Assembly (NCBI GenBank): GCA_024362935.1
Contig: JANCRA010000012.1
Location: 9,486,001-9,550,000, forward strand
Source of the DNA: Setophaga petechia
Lineage: Eukaryota > Chordata > Aves > Passeriformes > Parulidae
Reading direction: 5' to 3'
DNA length: 64,000 bases
The translations under genes and the position numbers were made by a program. Shown piece by piece: positions 25,441 through 36,501 of this stretch. Below the pieces are notes generated by a model, which was given only the letters and a program-made list of their open reading frames with translations, ran no database searches and was not told where the DNA came from. Position 1 is the first letter of the stretch, and every line of letters starts with the position of its first letter.

Positions 25441-26269
25441 CAGTCTCTGCTCTGCAGAAAGACCTCTTCAGTAGAGAGCATGAAGTCATCTACTTCTGCC
25501 AGCCTTAACTTCCTTCCCAGAGGTGCACAGCCACTGTGCCCAGGTGTGCCAGGTGAGGGGAGCACCATCAGCACAGGCTCACACCATGGGCAGTCACCTC
25601 ACTTGGAGGTGTAGGTCTCATTATGCCAGTGGACATCAGAGGGTTCACTCTGGGGTGAAAACCAAAGCTCAGAGACCCTGGGACAGTGTGTGACTATGAG
25701 ACAGCCCTGAGGCAGCAGAGACCAGAATGCAGCTCAGGATGTTCTTTGCTCTGTTTAAACTGATGGTATTTTAATGATCCAGCTTTGCAATAGATCTACT
25801 CACAGAACAGCACAAAGCCTCCTCTAGGTTCTACACTGCAACTCTGACAGGCAGCTGCTGCATGCAGAGATTACTGCAAATAGTGGTCTCAGTGGTTTAG
25901 TCTGTTTATTCAGATTTAGATTAACTCTACAACAACCAAAAAAAGCCTATGTGGCAGCTAAAATATAAAATTAGACAATATGTCCCATGAAAACGTAGTC
26001 AAGGAAAAGCTCAAGATCCAGTGCATGCCCGGTCCTCTCCTCCAGAGATAGTTGATTCCTGCAGTGACATCTCCTGCATTGCCCCCATTTTAGCAATGAG
26101 ATCACAGGAGCTCAGGATACTGTTTCTGATTCCTCTAGACACCTTGTGGTGCCAAATTTTGCTCAGATTTCACCATCCTTTTATGGTAAGTGGCAATTAC
26201 AGGTGTGAGTTTGTAAGTGGCATTGCACCCAGCACACCTCTCCCCAGGCAGGCTGCTGTACCAGAAACA
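25441..26269. other. Unique DNA between CR1 fragments
   Basis: No element is recognised here. It includes a GC-richer patch at 25500-25720 that could be a very decayed extension of the reverse CR1. No supportable exon is present. Confidence 0.4.
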
Positions 26270-26567
26270 GGGTGGCCAGCAGGAGCAGGCAGTGACCCCT
26301 GTACTCAGCACTGGTGAGGCCAAACCTCGAGCTCTCTGTGCAGTTCTGGACCCTTCACTACACATGAAGGTGCTGGAATATATCCAGGAAAGGGCAATGA
26401 AGATGGGGAAGGGTCTGGAGCACAGGTCAGATGAGTAGTGGCTGAGGGAGATGGAGGTGCTTGGAGAAAAGAAGGCTCAAGTCACCTTATCACTACCTGA
26501 AAGGAGGTTGTGGCCAGGTGGAGGGTCAGTCCTTTCTCTAAGGTAAAAGTGATATGAGAATAGAAAA
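26270..26567 (+). mobile_element. CR1 LINE, left piece of a copy split by an LTR
   Basis: Forward CR1 text is clear: GCCAGCAGGAGCAGGCAGTG, CTCAGCACTGGTGAGGCCA, CAGTTCTGGACCC, TCCAGGAAAGGGCAATGAAG, GGGTCTGGAGCACAGGTC, GTGGCTGAGGGAGATGG, CTACCTGAAAGGAGGTTGTG. This is the end of the ORF2 reverse-transcriptase reading frame, with stops and indels. It stops at AGAAAA (26562-26567), where a solo LTR begins, and resumes at 26983. Together the two pieces make about 550 bp of a 5'-truncated CR1. Confidence 0.9.
26562..26567. repeat. Left target-site duplication of solo LTR 1
   Basis: AGAAAA here and CTGAAA at 26983-26988 flank the LTR. Both derive plausibly from AGGAAA, the word expected at that point of CR1. 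The six-base length suits a class II (ERVK/beta-like) integrase. Confidence 0.55.
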
Positions 26568-26982
26568 TGTATTGTATTTGTGCCTTCCCAAATGAAGGAA
26601 GGAAGGATGAATCTGACTTCATGTTTTTAGAAGGCTAATTTATTATTTTATGATTTATATTATATTAAAGAATATTATACTAAACTATACTAAAGAATAC
26701 AGAAAGGATACTTACTCAATGCTAAAAAGATAATGAAAACTCTTGACTCTCTCCAGAGTCCCAACACAGCTTGGCCCTGATTGGCCAATGAGTGAAAACA
26801 ACTCACACCAGAATCCAATGGAACAATCACCTGTGGTAAACAATCTCCAAACACATTCCACATGAGCAAAATGGAGGAGAAACAGATGAAATAATTATTG
26901 TTTTCCTTTTTCTCTGAGGCTTCTCAGCTTCCCAGGAGAAAAATCCTGGGTGAAGGGATTTTTCCAGAGAATGTGAATGCCA
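26568..26982 (-). mobile_element. Solo LTR, family 1 copy 1, inserted in a CR1
   Basis: The copy is about 415 bp and runs from TG (26568) to CA (26982). It shares its whole length with 54147-54552 and 62572-62994. Shared text includes TTCATGTTTTTAGAAGGC, ACTAAAGAATA, ATTGGCCAAT, CAATCTCCAAA, TTTTTCTCTGAGGCTTCTCA and CCCAGGAGA. Read on the minus strand it has retroviral LTR order: CCAAT motif (26780-26789), TATA-like AT-rich text, then AATAAA (complement of 26639-26644). Hence it is placed on the minus strand. No gag, pol or env is present, so it is a solo LTR left by recombination. The exact library name is not assigned. Confidence 0.85.
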
Positions 26983-27231
26983 CTGAAATGTCCTCAAGTT
27001 ACACCAGAGGAAGTTTAGATTGGATATTTGGTAAAATTTCTTCATTGAAAGAGTTGCCAGGCATTGGCACAGGCTGCCCAGGAAAGCAGTGGAGTCCACA
27101 GCCCTGGAGGTATTAAAAGATGTGTAGTTGTACCACTCAGGGACATGGTTTAGTGGTAGACTTGGCAGTGCTGGGTTAACAGTTGAGTTCTTAAAGGTCT
27201 TTTCCAACCTAAATGATTATATGATTACATG
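26983..27231 (+). mobile_element. CR1 LINE, right piece with intact 3' end
   Basis: The CR1 resumes after the LTR: GTCCTCAAGTTACACCAGAG, TTTAGATTGGATATTTGG, AAATTTCTTCATTGAAAG, GGCACAGGCTGCCCAGG, GGACATGGTTTAGTGGTAGA, CTTGGCAGTGCTGGGTTAAC and TCTTTTCCAACCTAAATGA. It ends in two ATGATTATATG-like tail units at 27213-27231. It follows the left piece without loss when the LTR and one target copy are removed. Confidence 0.9.
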
Positions 27232-28255
27232 AAAATACAAATCCATAGCATTTCTTCCATGTTGTCCTCCAGTGTGATGTGCAAAAGTAAAAAAACCCAA
27301 TGACTGTAACTGTCTCATCAGCAGCAACAATGCCTCTCCTACACTAATCCTCTTCCATCATTACCTTTCCTAAATGCTCCAGGATGACGGGAAAATGAAA
27401 TGACAGTGATTGTGACAAGTCTCACAGAAAGGTCTAAGCAATAAATGGTTTTGATTACAGGTGAAATGCTTTGCCTGTAGTGCACAGCAGCCCCTGTGCC
27501 CAGGTGGTGACAGAGAAACAAGCTAAGGTGACAGGACCCTGCCTGAGCAGGGTGTGAGGCAGCGCCAAGCCTTGCTGGAGAGGGATGCTCCATCATTCCA
27601 TGTGCCAGCCCTCCTGCCAGTGGGATAGCTTGGAAAACACAGCACTCCCTCCAGGAGCTGAAAGGCACCCATCACTAAAACTATGGAGTCAGATGCCTCA
27701 TCCGTGCCCTACAGGAGTATGGGCAAGGAATGCCAAGGTCAGAGTTCAAAGTGTGGAAATGAAACAGGGAAATGAAAGCCCTGCATTTACCAGCACCGAA
27801 CTGAAAGGGTCTTGTTCCAAGCCTAATCAAACTATTATTGTCAAACAAAGAAATTAAGATGTACCAATTTTTTTTTTTTTTTTTTATTAACCAGAAGTCA
27901 ATCATTAATCAGAAGTCAGCCTGCTAACATCATTTATTATGGCACAAACACACATAAGTGAGTGGTATGACTGCTGACTACATCATGCTGGAAGTACTCT
28001 GCATACCTAAGGATAAGGCTGAACTCACCCTTGAGACAATGTCACTGAAGCCAGTTACTCCAGGATCAAGCTTTACCCAGTTACAGACTTAGATCATAAC
28101 TTCTGAGGATGGCATCAGTCCTGGGCAGCAAATGGTGCTAACACAAGTATGGAAAAGCCCCTCTGTTTTAAGTTGCTGCAGCTTTACTCTGACCTGCCTC
28201 TGAATGGAAACTGTAGTCTGTCAAAGTTTTAATATTTGAGTGCTTTCAATTGGTT
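27232..28255. other. Unique DNA with a poly(T) run
   Basis: An 18-base T run lies at 27868-27885, followed by an 18-bp-period short duplication (AACCAGAAGTCA at 27889, AATCAGAAGTCA at 27907). The rest is unique. The T run might be the reverse tail of a retroposed sequence, but nothing recognisable follows it. Confidence 0.5.
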
Positions 28256-28818
28256 GCCATGCTAATAATTTGATTGGAATCATTCTAAATAATACATATT
28301 GTGACTGAACTAATTTGGCAAGCAGCCAACAATTAATTAGGGAAAAGTTAATCATGTACCTGTCATGAAATGCAGTCTATTTATGGCAAAAAGTATTGAC
28401 TTTAAGTCAATCTTCATATTTACAGTGAAATTAAAAGTTACGACAGAGTCTAAATATTTATGTAAAGAACATTTTCTGCAGGGGAAACCTGAAGAGGGAA
28501 TAAGGTATGCTACCACAAACCATACAGTGATACCTGAAAAAATGCAGATAAATTACAGCAGATACAAGTGAGGCCTTTCCAATGAAACCTGAGAGCAGAC
28601 CTCTGGGTTACCAGAAGATTTCCTCAAAGATTCATTCTGGGGTTCAATTTGATTAAAGACTGTAAGCAAAAGCAAGAGGGTGGTAATACTTTGCTGATGA
28701 TACCTAGTTAGGAGGAGTTCTGTCAATTCAGAAGAGACCTGGGATTGCACACAGTAATAACCAGATGACCTCAGATGTCTGAATTAATAGAAATGGATGG
28801 AAATCAATTGTGCAAAGT
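28256..28818. repeat. 563-bp tandem unit, copy 1 of 3
   Basis: The unit starts GCCATGCTAATAATTTGATT and ends CAATTGTGCAAAGT. Copies 2 and 3 follow with no spacer at exactly 563 bp and appear identical by eye. The unit is AT-rich, contains no known transposon or tail, and holds TAATTA words and an 8-bp palindrome at 28395-28411. A 68-codon plus-strand frame (28365-28571) and a 65-codon minus-strand frame (28553-28750) recur in each copy; neither has a recognisable domain and I do not call them genes. Sequence left of the array (TTTCAATTGGTT) shares CAATTG with the unit end. Confidence 0.95.
28395..28411. repeat. Short palindrome inside the 563-bp unit
   Basis: ATTGACTT and AAGTCAAT are perfect complements around a single central T. 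It recurs at 28958-28974 and 29521-29537. It is too short to mean much alone. Confidence 0.8.
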
Positions 28819-29381
28819 GCCATGCTAATAATTTGATTGGAATCATTCTAAATAATACATATTGTGACTGAACTAATTTGGCAAGCAGCCAACAATTAAT
28901 TAGGGAAAAGTTAATCATGTACCTGTCATGAAATGCAGTCTATTTATGGCAAAAAGTATTGACTTTAAGTCAATCTTCATATTTACAGTGAAATTAAAAG
29001 TTACGACAGAGTCTAAATATTTATGTAAAGAACATTTTCTGCAGGGGAAACCTGAAGAGGGAATAAGGTATGCTACCACAAACCATACAGTGATACCTGA
29101 AAAAATGCAGATAAATTACAGCAGATACAAGTGAGGCCTTTCCAATGAAACCTGAGAGCAGACCTCTGGGTTACCAGAAGATTTCCTCAAAGATTCATTC
29201 TGGGGTTCAATTTGATTAAAGACTGTAAGCAAAAGCAAGAGGGTGGTAATACTTTGCTGATGATACCTAGTTAGGAGGAGTTCTGTCAATTCAGAAGAGA
29301 CCTGGGATTGCACACAGTAATAACCAGATGACCTCAGATGTCTGAATTAATAGAAATGGATGGAAATCAATTGTGCAAAGT
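28819..29381. repeat. 563-bp tandem unit, copy 2 of 3
   Basis: I saw no substitution or indel against copy 1 when reading along, and the two open frames are preserved residue for residue. Such identity in non-coding DNA means a very recent duplication, gene conversion, or an assembly error. Confidence 0.95.
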
Positions 29382-29944
29382 GCCATGCTAATAATTTGAT
29401 TGGAATCATTCTAAATAATACATATTGTGACTGAACTAATTTGGCAAGCAGCCAACAATTAATTAGGGAAAAGTTAATCATGTACCTGTCATGAAATGCA
29501 GTCTATTTATGGCAAAAAGTATTGACTTTAAGTCAATCTTCATATTTACAGTGAAATTAAAAGTTACGACAGAGTCTAAATATTTATGTAAAGAACATTT
29601 TCTGCAGGGGAAACCTGAAGAGGGAATAAGGTATGCTACCACAAACCATACAGTGATACCTGAAAAAATGCAGATAAATTACAGCAGATACAAGTGAGGC
29701 CTTTCCAATGAAACCTGAGAGCAGACCTCTGGGTTACCAGAAGATTTCCTCAAAGATTCATTCTGGGGTTCAATTTGATTAAAGACTGTAAGCAAAAGCA
29801 AGAGGGTGGTAATACTTTGCTGATGATACCTAGTTAGGAGGAGTTCTGTCAATTCAGAAGAGACCTGGGATTGCACACAGTAATAACCAGATGACCTCAG
29901 ATGTCTGAATTAATAGAAATGGATGGAAATCAATTGTGCAAAGT
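29382..29944. repeat. 563-bp tandem unit, copy 3 of 3
   Basis: The last copy ends at 29944. The following GC (29945-29946) still matches the next unit start before diverging into AAGGCC, so the breakpoint has 2 bp of microhomology. Microhomology of this size is typical of replication-slippage or end-joining duplications. Confidence 0.95.
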
Positions 29945-29946
29945 GC

Positions 29947-32900
29947 AAGGCCATACAGCTAAGGACCAATAATGAGTATTTCTGGCATAAGCAGGGATCT
30001 CATCATCTGGAGCTGCTAAGGGACAGACACCTCGCTGTCTAGACAGATACTTCTAGATATCCAGAAGCACTGGCTGACCACAGAATCAAACAAACCTCCA
30101 AGTGCAGAAAAAAAAAAAAAAAAAGGTCCTAGAACATGCAAGAAATATTTCCATAGATGTGGGGAAGCATTACCAGTATGCACAGGAAATGGTGAGGCCT
30201 CCCCCCCAGTTTTGGGTTTGAAAATGCAGCACTGCTTACAATGTTTAAGAAAGATGATCTGAGAGTGGAGCAAGAACACAGATGGGGCATTTATGATAAT
30301 TTATGATGCTGTGGAGGATTAAGTGTTTGATGTACAAGAAGAGACTAAAAAAGTAGTTTGGGTAGCAATGGGCAGAAGAAAGCTGATGATTATTCAGTAT
30401 AAATACAGTAGAGGCAAGAATTTATTGTCAGAGGAGAAAAAGAGCAAGGTTCAAGATGAGGACACTAAGAGAACAAACACGTTTGAGTGTATTGCTAACA
30501 GATTTATAGCAAATATATATATATATTTTAGAAGGGCACTTCTAATCAACATATGAACTGAGCAGTGAGGACACTAAGCCAGCTCCTTCTCAGACAGAAG
30601 GTGATGAGCTGAGGAGGAGGTTCATGAGACAGCTGCCAGCCACCATGGGGGCTGGAGGCCCCTTTGGAGGATTTTTTTGGTGCCTGAGCACCACTGTGAG
30701 GTTGAGCAGAGAGCCTTGATGTCCAGTGGGACTTTTTCTCTGTGACCTCTTGTAGATGTGACCTCATTCCATGATTATGACTCCATACAAAGAAGTTATT
30801 TTGCAGGGTTTTTTTCCTGAAGGAGCAGAAACCCCACCTTCCCGATGAAAGAAATTAGTTGAATTTAGCCATTTTATCCAGTGTACTAATTTCTTCCCTA
30901 CACTAAATGCAGTGAATTAGCTGGTTCTACCTCACATCCACGTTACACAAGTGGACCAAAATACCACTCACTCATCTATAGAAAGAATTATTTAGCATTC
31001 CTTTCTGGAATTATTTGTAACAATTGCATCTCACAGCAGAGAGCATGCAAGCAGTTTAGGATTGGCAAAACTTTAGCTTAGAACACCAGTTTTTATCCTA
31101 AATTCACAGCCCTGAAAATCCTCTACTGTTTGCATCTAGGGATGATCCCAGAGGGACAAAGATCTTTAACTGAAGTTTTCCAAACTTGATATCAGAAAAG
31201 TGTACCTTCTAGACAATTATTATTATTGCTTATATAGAGCATGGTAGCATGGTTCTTCTGAAGATGGTTATATGAAACCAACTTTTCAGCTTTAACTTTG
31301 ATAAATATCAGATATGTCTTCTTGTCCACATTGCCACTAGAATGAGAACTAAAATAGCATAATATGTGATAAATCATCAAATAAAAAAAATGCAGCAACA
31401 TCTTGTATTGTTACAAGTGGTACTATACAGTACAATTTACAAGGTAATAGGCCTATTCATCACCAGCACATCATTCATTCCAGTTTCTCTGCTCAGAGGC
31501 TGCAGAGTAGGAATTTTGATGGTCTATTTGTTCTTGCTTTGATTAAGAATAAAACATAGCTTGGAAATAAGAAACTTTGCCTCCTGTTTCACATCTCTGA
31601 AATACCATCCTTGTGTTACCAGCACAGATCAGAAGTACTAAATATGCTGATCACAACACCATGAAATCAAAGGTTGCACCCAAGATCCATCTTTTCTAAA
31701 TTTGTTGTATCAAACCAGGATAAGGCTCAAACAGACATTCACTGCATTTCTAAACTTGTCTGCTTTGTCCCCACGGTAATCCAGGAGTTGATTGAGGATT
31801 CTACAAACCTGGATCAGCTCCCTGCTGTGGCCTGACCATCCCATCTGACCTTAAAGAGGTCTCTGAGGCTGGAGGACACAACATGCTTAAATACAACACC
31901 AACCTTTAGTCTTTGGTAGTTTTCTAGTCCTCTACATCTTGCTGAGTACATCTACATAGAACCTGCTCTGCTTTTCTTCAAGAGGGGATGATGATGAAGA
32001 ACCAGGATAGTGAGGCACTTAGATGTTATGGAAATTAAACTATAAAAAAATCTTTTATAAATAACTTTAAGTGCAGTAGCAAATGTGTACCCCGCTCTGT
32101 GACATCACCTGTTGGCTTCTGCATGACTCTCACTGGGAGGAAATGCTCTTGCCTTTAATGTGCTCCCACAGAGGTTTTGCTCACATTTCTCTCTAATTCT
32201 TCCAGAGGGACCATTGAACTCAAATGTACAAGACAGCTGAGACTGGAGGAATTTCACATAAGGACAACCACCTTCAGACAATGGTAATTTTTAATTAAGA
32301 TCTTGTTTAATGGCTTTTGTGGCAGCAGTAGACAAGTTAAAGGCACTGAGGTACATGAGTGTAAGATGCTCTTTTCCTGGGTTAGCTGACACAAAAACAT
32401 GCTGCATACACAGCTACAGACAATGTCAGCAGGTAGGAGGACTGAAATCCTGCTGGGCCCCACGCTGCTCACTGCTCACCTTTCCATGTGAGACCACACA
32501 TTGCACAGCCCCCTGCTAACCTGCTGACTACTCACCCTGCTTTTTTCGGGGCCACTCAGAAGACTGCACTTCCAGCCTTCTCAGGGTTTCCTAAGTAAAG
32601 AAATATCAAAAGCATTGTAATGCTCCCCTGCTGTCATGGTAATACACTTGTAGGCTTCTTTGGCTTGGTCACTAGACCGCTGACACAAGTCGAAACACCT
32701 TTGCTTGCTGAAGAAGGCCAGAAATGCTCGTGGCCAGACAGGTGTCCTGCTGTGGGGCTCAGGACTGCAGCACAATTGCCAGACTGCACAGCATCCAATG
32801 CATAATTCTGTCCTGAAATAGCATCTGAAATTTTCATTTCATGGTCTGTGGCATTTCAAGTTTTTCCTTCTATTTTAAATATGCTCATTTCACAAAGTAC

Positions 32901-33073
32901 AAAAGCAAATTTCTTTTCATAATCCTGTGCCTCGCAAACTCTCACTGCAACCTGAGAACCAAGCTGAATATTTTCTCCCATGAACTGCCATCTACAACAT
33001 TTTAAGGGGCAATGTGAGCTTTCTCCCCCTCTGCTTTTCTTAGAAGTTTCTCAGAGAAATTCTGAAGATCTGA
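29947..33073. other. Unique DNA with poly(A) and (AT)n runs
   Basis: A 17-base A run lies at 30108-30124 and an (AT)7 run at 30513-30526. Open frames are short and overlap. Nothing else is recognised. Confidence 0.5.
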
Positions 33074-33093
33074 CCCCCCCCCCCCCCCCCCCC
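33074..33093. repeat. Poly(C) homopolymer of 20 bases
   Basis: Twenty consecutive C residues, followed by a pyrimidine-only stretch (TTCTTCCCCTTCC). On the minus strand this is a G20 run able to fold as a G-quadruplex. Run length in reads is likely to be unreliable. Confidence 0.95.
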
Positions 33094-36000
33094 TTCTTCC
33101 CCTTCCAGGAATTCTGACCCTTGCTCTCCTAAAACAATAAACAAATTTCCTCTTGAAAAGAAGTGCCACTGCCACACTCCAGGCTGGAAAAGTAATTCTG
33201 GTCATCCTGATTCCATTTGGGGACATGCAAAACCCCCTGCTGATGCTGCTTTGAAGGGGCCCATGTTGCACAGATCTCCTTCCAAATCCTTTCCAGCTCA
33301 CTGACAAACATTCATTAAAACTGGCATATACAATTGTCAGCGGGAATCCATTATTTTTAAAGTGATTTTTCAGAGCAATTTGTACTCTTCTAGTACAGTG
33401 ACTACAAGACAAGAGATGCTTCATATGTTGATGCTCCTGCTATGGCACGATCTTCCTAAAGCTGTGAGACAGAGCAGTTGCTGTAAATCATTTTTATTCA
33501 AGCACTCATCCTGGAGCAGGCAGCTGAAGGCAGTGCTGCCTCAGGATGTAAACATGGACAGAATGAGATGCTGTGGCTGTGTCCCTGCTCCCTGACAGGC
33601 AGGGGGAGAGAGGCACCCATGTGTCCATGCTCCCCTGAAGGAGGGAGAGGCACTGACACGTCTCAGCTTTGCTTCAGGCTGGGATTGGCATTTGCCAGGG
33701 AGAAGCAAGAGGGCTGTAAATGGAAGGAGCGCAGCACCCACAGGTTCAGGCTGCCTATGAGCTCTGGAGGCTGCAGGAGCATTGCCCTGTGCAAACACAG
33801 TGCCCTAATGGGGACATGGCACCTGCAGATGCACCCTCCAGTGACCTGATGTCCCTCAGGCACCTCATTTTCCACTCACTACCAGAAGTCATCTGAAGGC
33901 ACAAACTGGTCAGACAATAGCAAACTAGCATCATGCTCTGGTGTGACAGGAAATCTCAGTCCACTAAATAACCTGCATTTTTCAAATTATATGCCCAAAT
34001 AAGTGTTTATTTGATGAATGCTGCAGAAGAGCATTTTGCACTATCAACTAAAGAGTAGTATTTGTTTACAAACCAGCCTAATTATGGAGCCATTATATTT
34101 ACTGTTCTATGAATTTGTCAGTGCTGCTGCAATATTAAAAATCAGAATTTGGACACAAATCACTGCTAATCTTTGACTCCACCTATACACACTCAGAACC
34201 ATTTCAGTGTAACACAGGAAGGAGAACTGTGAGAGCATGGACTGATAATTATTTCCCCTTAATTAGGATTTGATCTTCTGTACATTAGAGGGAAGAAAAC
34301 AAGCCCAGATACACACACTCCTATTCATTCATTCATTCTAAATGACATGGAATTAAAAGCAAAGTGGTGAATCCTTCTCTCAGTATGCTCACACAACTCC
34401 ATTAACGATAATGGTTATTTTGCTGTGACCTGCACGTGCTTTGAATGTTTAATTTTCATCACAGGTTTCTATTCAATTAGGCTTATTGGAAGCAGGACTT
34501 AAACACTAAGAAGGAGGAAGGTGAACCAGAGGTTAAAAATCTATGTAGTGTTTTCCAGAGCTGGAACATCTGCTACAGGGATCCCCAGGTCGTTGAGGTA
34601 AAATAAATAAATTTATTCTTTGCATTTGGTCTGTGGTTGTTTTTGTGCCTGCCTGTGCTGGCTCACACACAAGGAGAGGAATCAGTCCCAGGTGCCATGC
34701 TCTCAGGCACACAAGATGTGACACTGAGGTGCACTGCTCCCTGCTTGTGGGTCTGTCATGAATGAAGCTGTGTGCAGTGCCACCAGCCTGAAGATGTCTG
34801 AGGGCTCTGGTCACGAAGCCGTGACTCTCCATCCCTTTCTCCTCCAACCTACAACCTCCTCCAGTGCACCCACGGAGGACACGTGCAGCCTCTGACTTGT
34901 AATGGCAACCAAAAAGAGAAGAGAGCTTCCCAACAAATTTTCCATGCCTTTTGATTGTTGAGTCACCACAACCAGGTAAAACATCATAGAAAGATGCCCA
35001 TCTAGGGAGTCTAAATGCTACATTCTCTTCTAATAAATTCAAAGGCAGCTTTTCAAGGTCTGGCCTGCAATAAAGTATTTTACTGGTTCCCACAGAAGGT
35101 GGTAAGAAAACAAAATTTATGATTTATTGATCATTTAATCTTGCAATGTATTAATTTTATTAGATATCTTGGTAAAGATGTGGGGCCTCCTGAACAAGAA
35201 TTGCTTGGAGAACACTACAAGCCCAGTTTCCACACTAGTGAACACTAGGACCCCAGAGTCATTGCTCAGACTTCATTTGTGGGAGCAGGCACTTATGTAA
35301 ATGACTGCAAACAACCACTTAGCTTAGCCTTGTGGACCTGGAGGTTACTGTCAGATCCCTCTTGCTGCCTGTGGAATTCTGCTCTCCATGAGCCCTCCAC
35401 CACCCAAACCCAGCAAATGCTGCCAAAGAAGGGATATCTTACACACCCATCAGCACAAATCATGAGCACACAGGTGCTTGTAGGAAATAAAAGAGAAGAT
35501 GGAAACTACCCAAGGCTATTAAAATATCATGGGTCTTCCAGGTTTCTATGGCCAAGTCCTTCATATCCTATCATTTACACAGGTAAATTCATCAGATTCA
35601 TTTGCAGCAACAAGTCAGTAAAATGGACTGGATTTGGTTCCAGAGAGAATTTGATCAAGCCAAATAAACCATTTTCATAGGCGATGAAGACAAATCACTG
35701 AGAAATTTATTTCCTTTTCTTACAACAGCAATCCATCTCTCTATAAAACATAATATACTCTCTACATTTCCCTGCAACAAACTGAAAATGTAGGTTTTGT
35801 ACAGATTTGACAGGAGTACATGATCACACCAGCCTGAGTCAGCAGAAAGATTTGGTAGGCAAGATCTGATAAGAAATTAGATGGGTGAATTATGCAGAAG
35901 ACTTTCTATAAAAAAATCTTTCATACTTTCTGTAAATTTTGATAACTTGACAAATAATTTCAAAGCCAAGAAGTTTCCCTCTGCTTCTGAATATTTATGG

Positions 36001-36156
36001 AGTGGAAGAAATAATTGCTTGACACCAATGGGAATCAGGATACAAACACAGCAGCATCTTTTCCTTTAGCCCTCAGCAAACTCTAGATGTGCAAGACTGT
36101 CTCCTCCAGCTGTGCCAGCCTGTGAGCCAGAGAATGGGGGATACAGGGAATGGTGC
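33094..36156. other. Unique DNA, no gene seen
   Basis: Open frames reach 186 codons on the minus strand (34533-35093) and 133 on the plus strand (35279-35680); none shows a known domain, and other frames overlap them. The block 33540-33860 is GC-richer and unidentified. Text near 34597-34650 (AATAAATAAATTTATTC then GCATTTGGTCTGTGG) is reminiscent of a retroviral polyadenylation region but is not enough to call. Confidence 0.4.
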
Positions 36157-36184
36157 TAGAAATCCAAACAAAAATGGATTTCTA
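36157..36184. repeat. Perfect 10-bp inverted repeat, 8-nt loop
   Basis: TAGAAATCCA (36157-36166) and TGGATTTCTA (36175-36184) are exact complements around AACAAAAA. It would form a small stable hairpin. Confidence 0.9.
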
Positions 36185-36441
36185 AAGCTGTTGGATTGGC
36201 ATTGTAACAGTATGTTGCACGAATACTGACTTCACTTGAGATGCAAAGAAAAATGCTGTGTTCAGATATAGCTGTAGTGAACCTGAGAGTTCTCAGCACA
36301 TTTTACTTTATGAATATAAAATTTGCTCATTTTGAGCTGTGCTCAAATAAATGTCAAGTAGATAACCTAAACCCCCAAATGGCACAAGCAGTAAATCTAG
36401 CTTAAAGAGCAGTGAGTATAATAACAAACTTTACAGGATTC

Positions 36442-36501
36442 CAATGTCATTCCAATGACCACCCGTAACAAAAGCTATGGTTGGTCATTGGAATGACATT
36501 G
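36442..36501. repeat. Perfect 20-bp inverted repeat, 20-nt loop
   Basis: CAATGTCATTCCAATGACCA (36442-36461) pairs exactly with TGGTCATTGGAATGACATTG (36482-36501). Pairing continues outward after one mismatch with GGATT against AATTC (one G-T wobble), and into the loop with CC/GG. Each arm also holds its own palindrome, GTCATT-CC-AATGAC. The size suits a precursor-microRNA-like hairpin or the remnant of a small inverted-repeat element; neither is shown. Confidence 0.92.

Noticed and set aside
28365..28571. A 68-codon open frame repeated identically in all three 563-bp units
   Set aside because: Its conservation across units is explained by the units being identical at the DNA level. It has no domain, no promoter and no splice context, and a minus-strand frame is equally preserved.
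33002..33424. 140-codon minus-strand frame with a Gly run
   Set aside because: The Gly run is the translated C20 homopolymer, and the rest matches nothing known.
34533..35093. The longest open frame in the window (186 codons, minus strand)
   Set aside because: No recognisable domain, compositionally ordinary, and a length that can occur by chance in 64 kb read in six frames. Nothing shows an exon.
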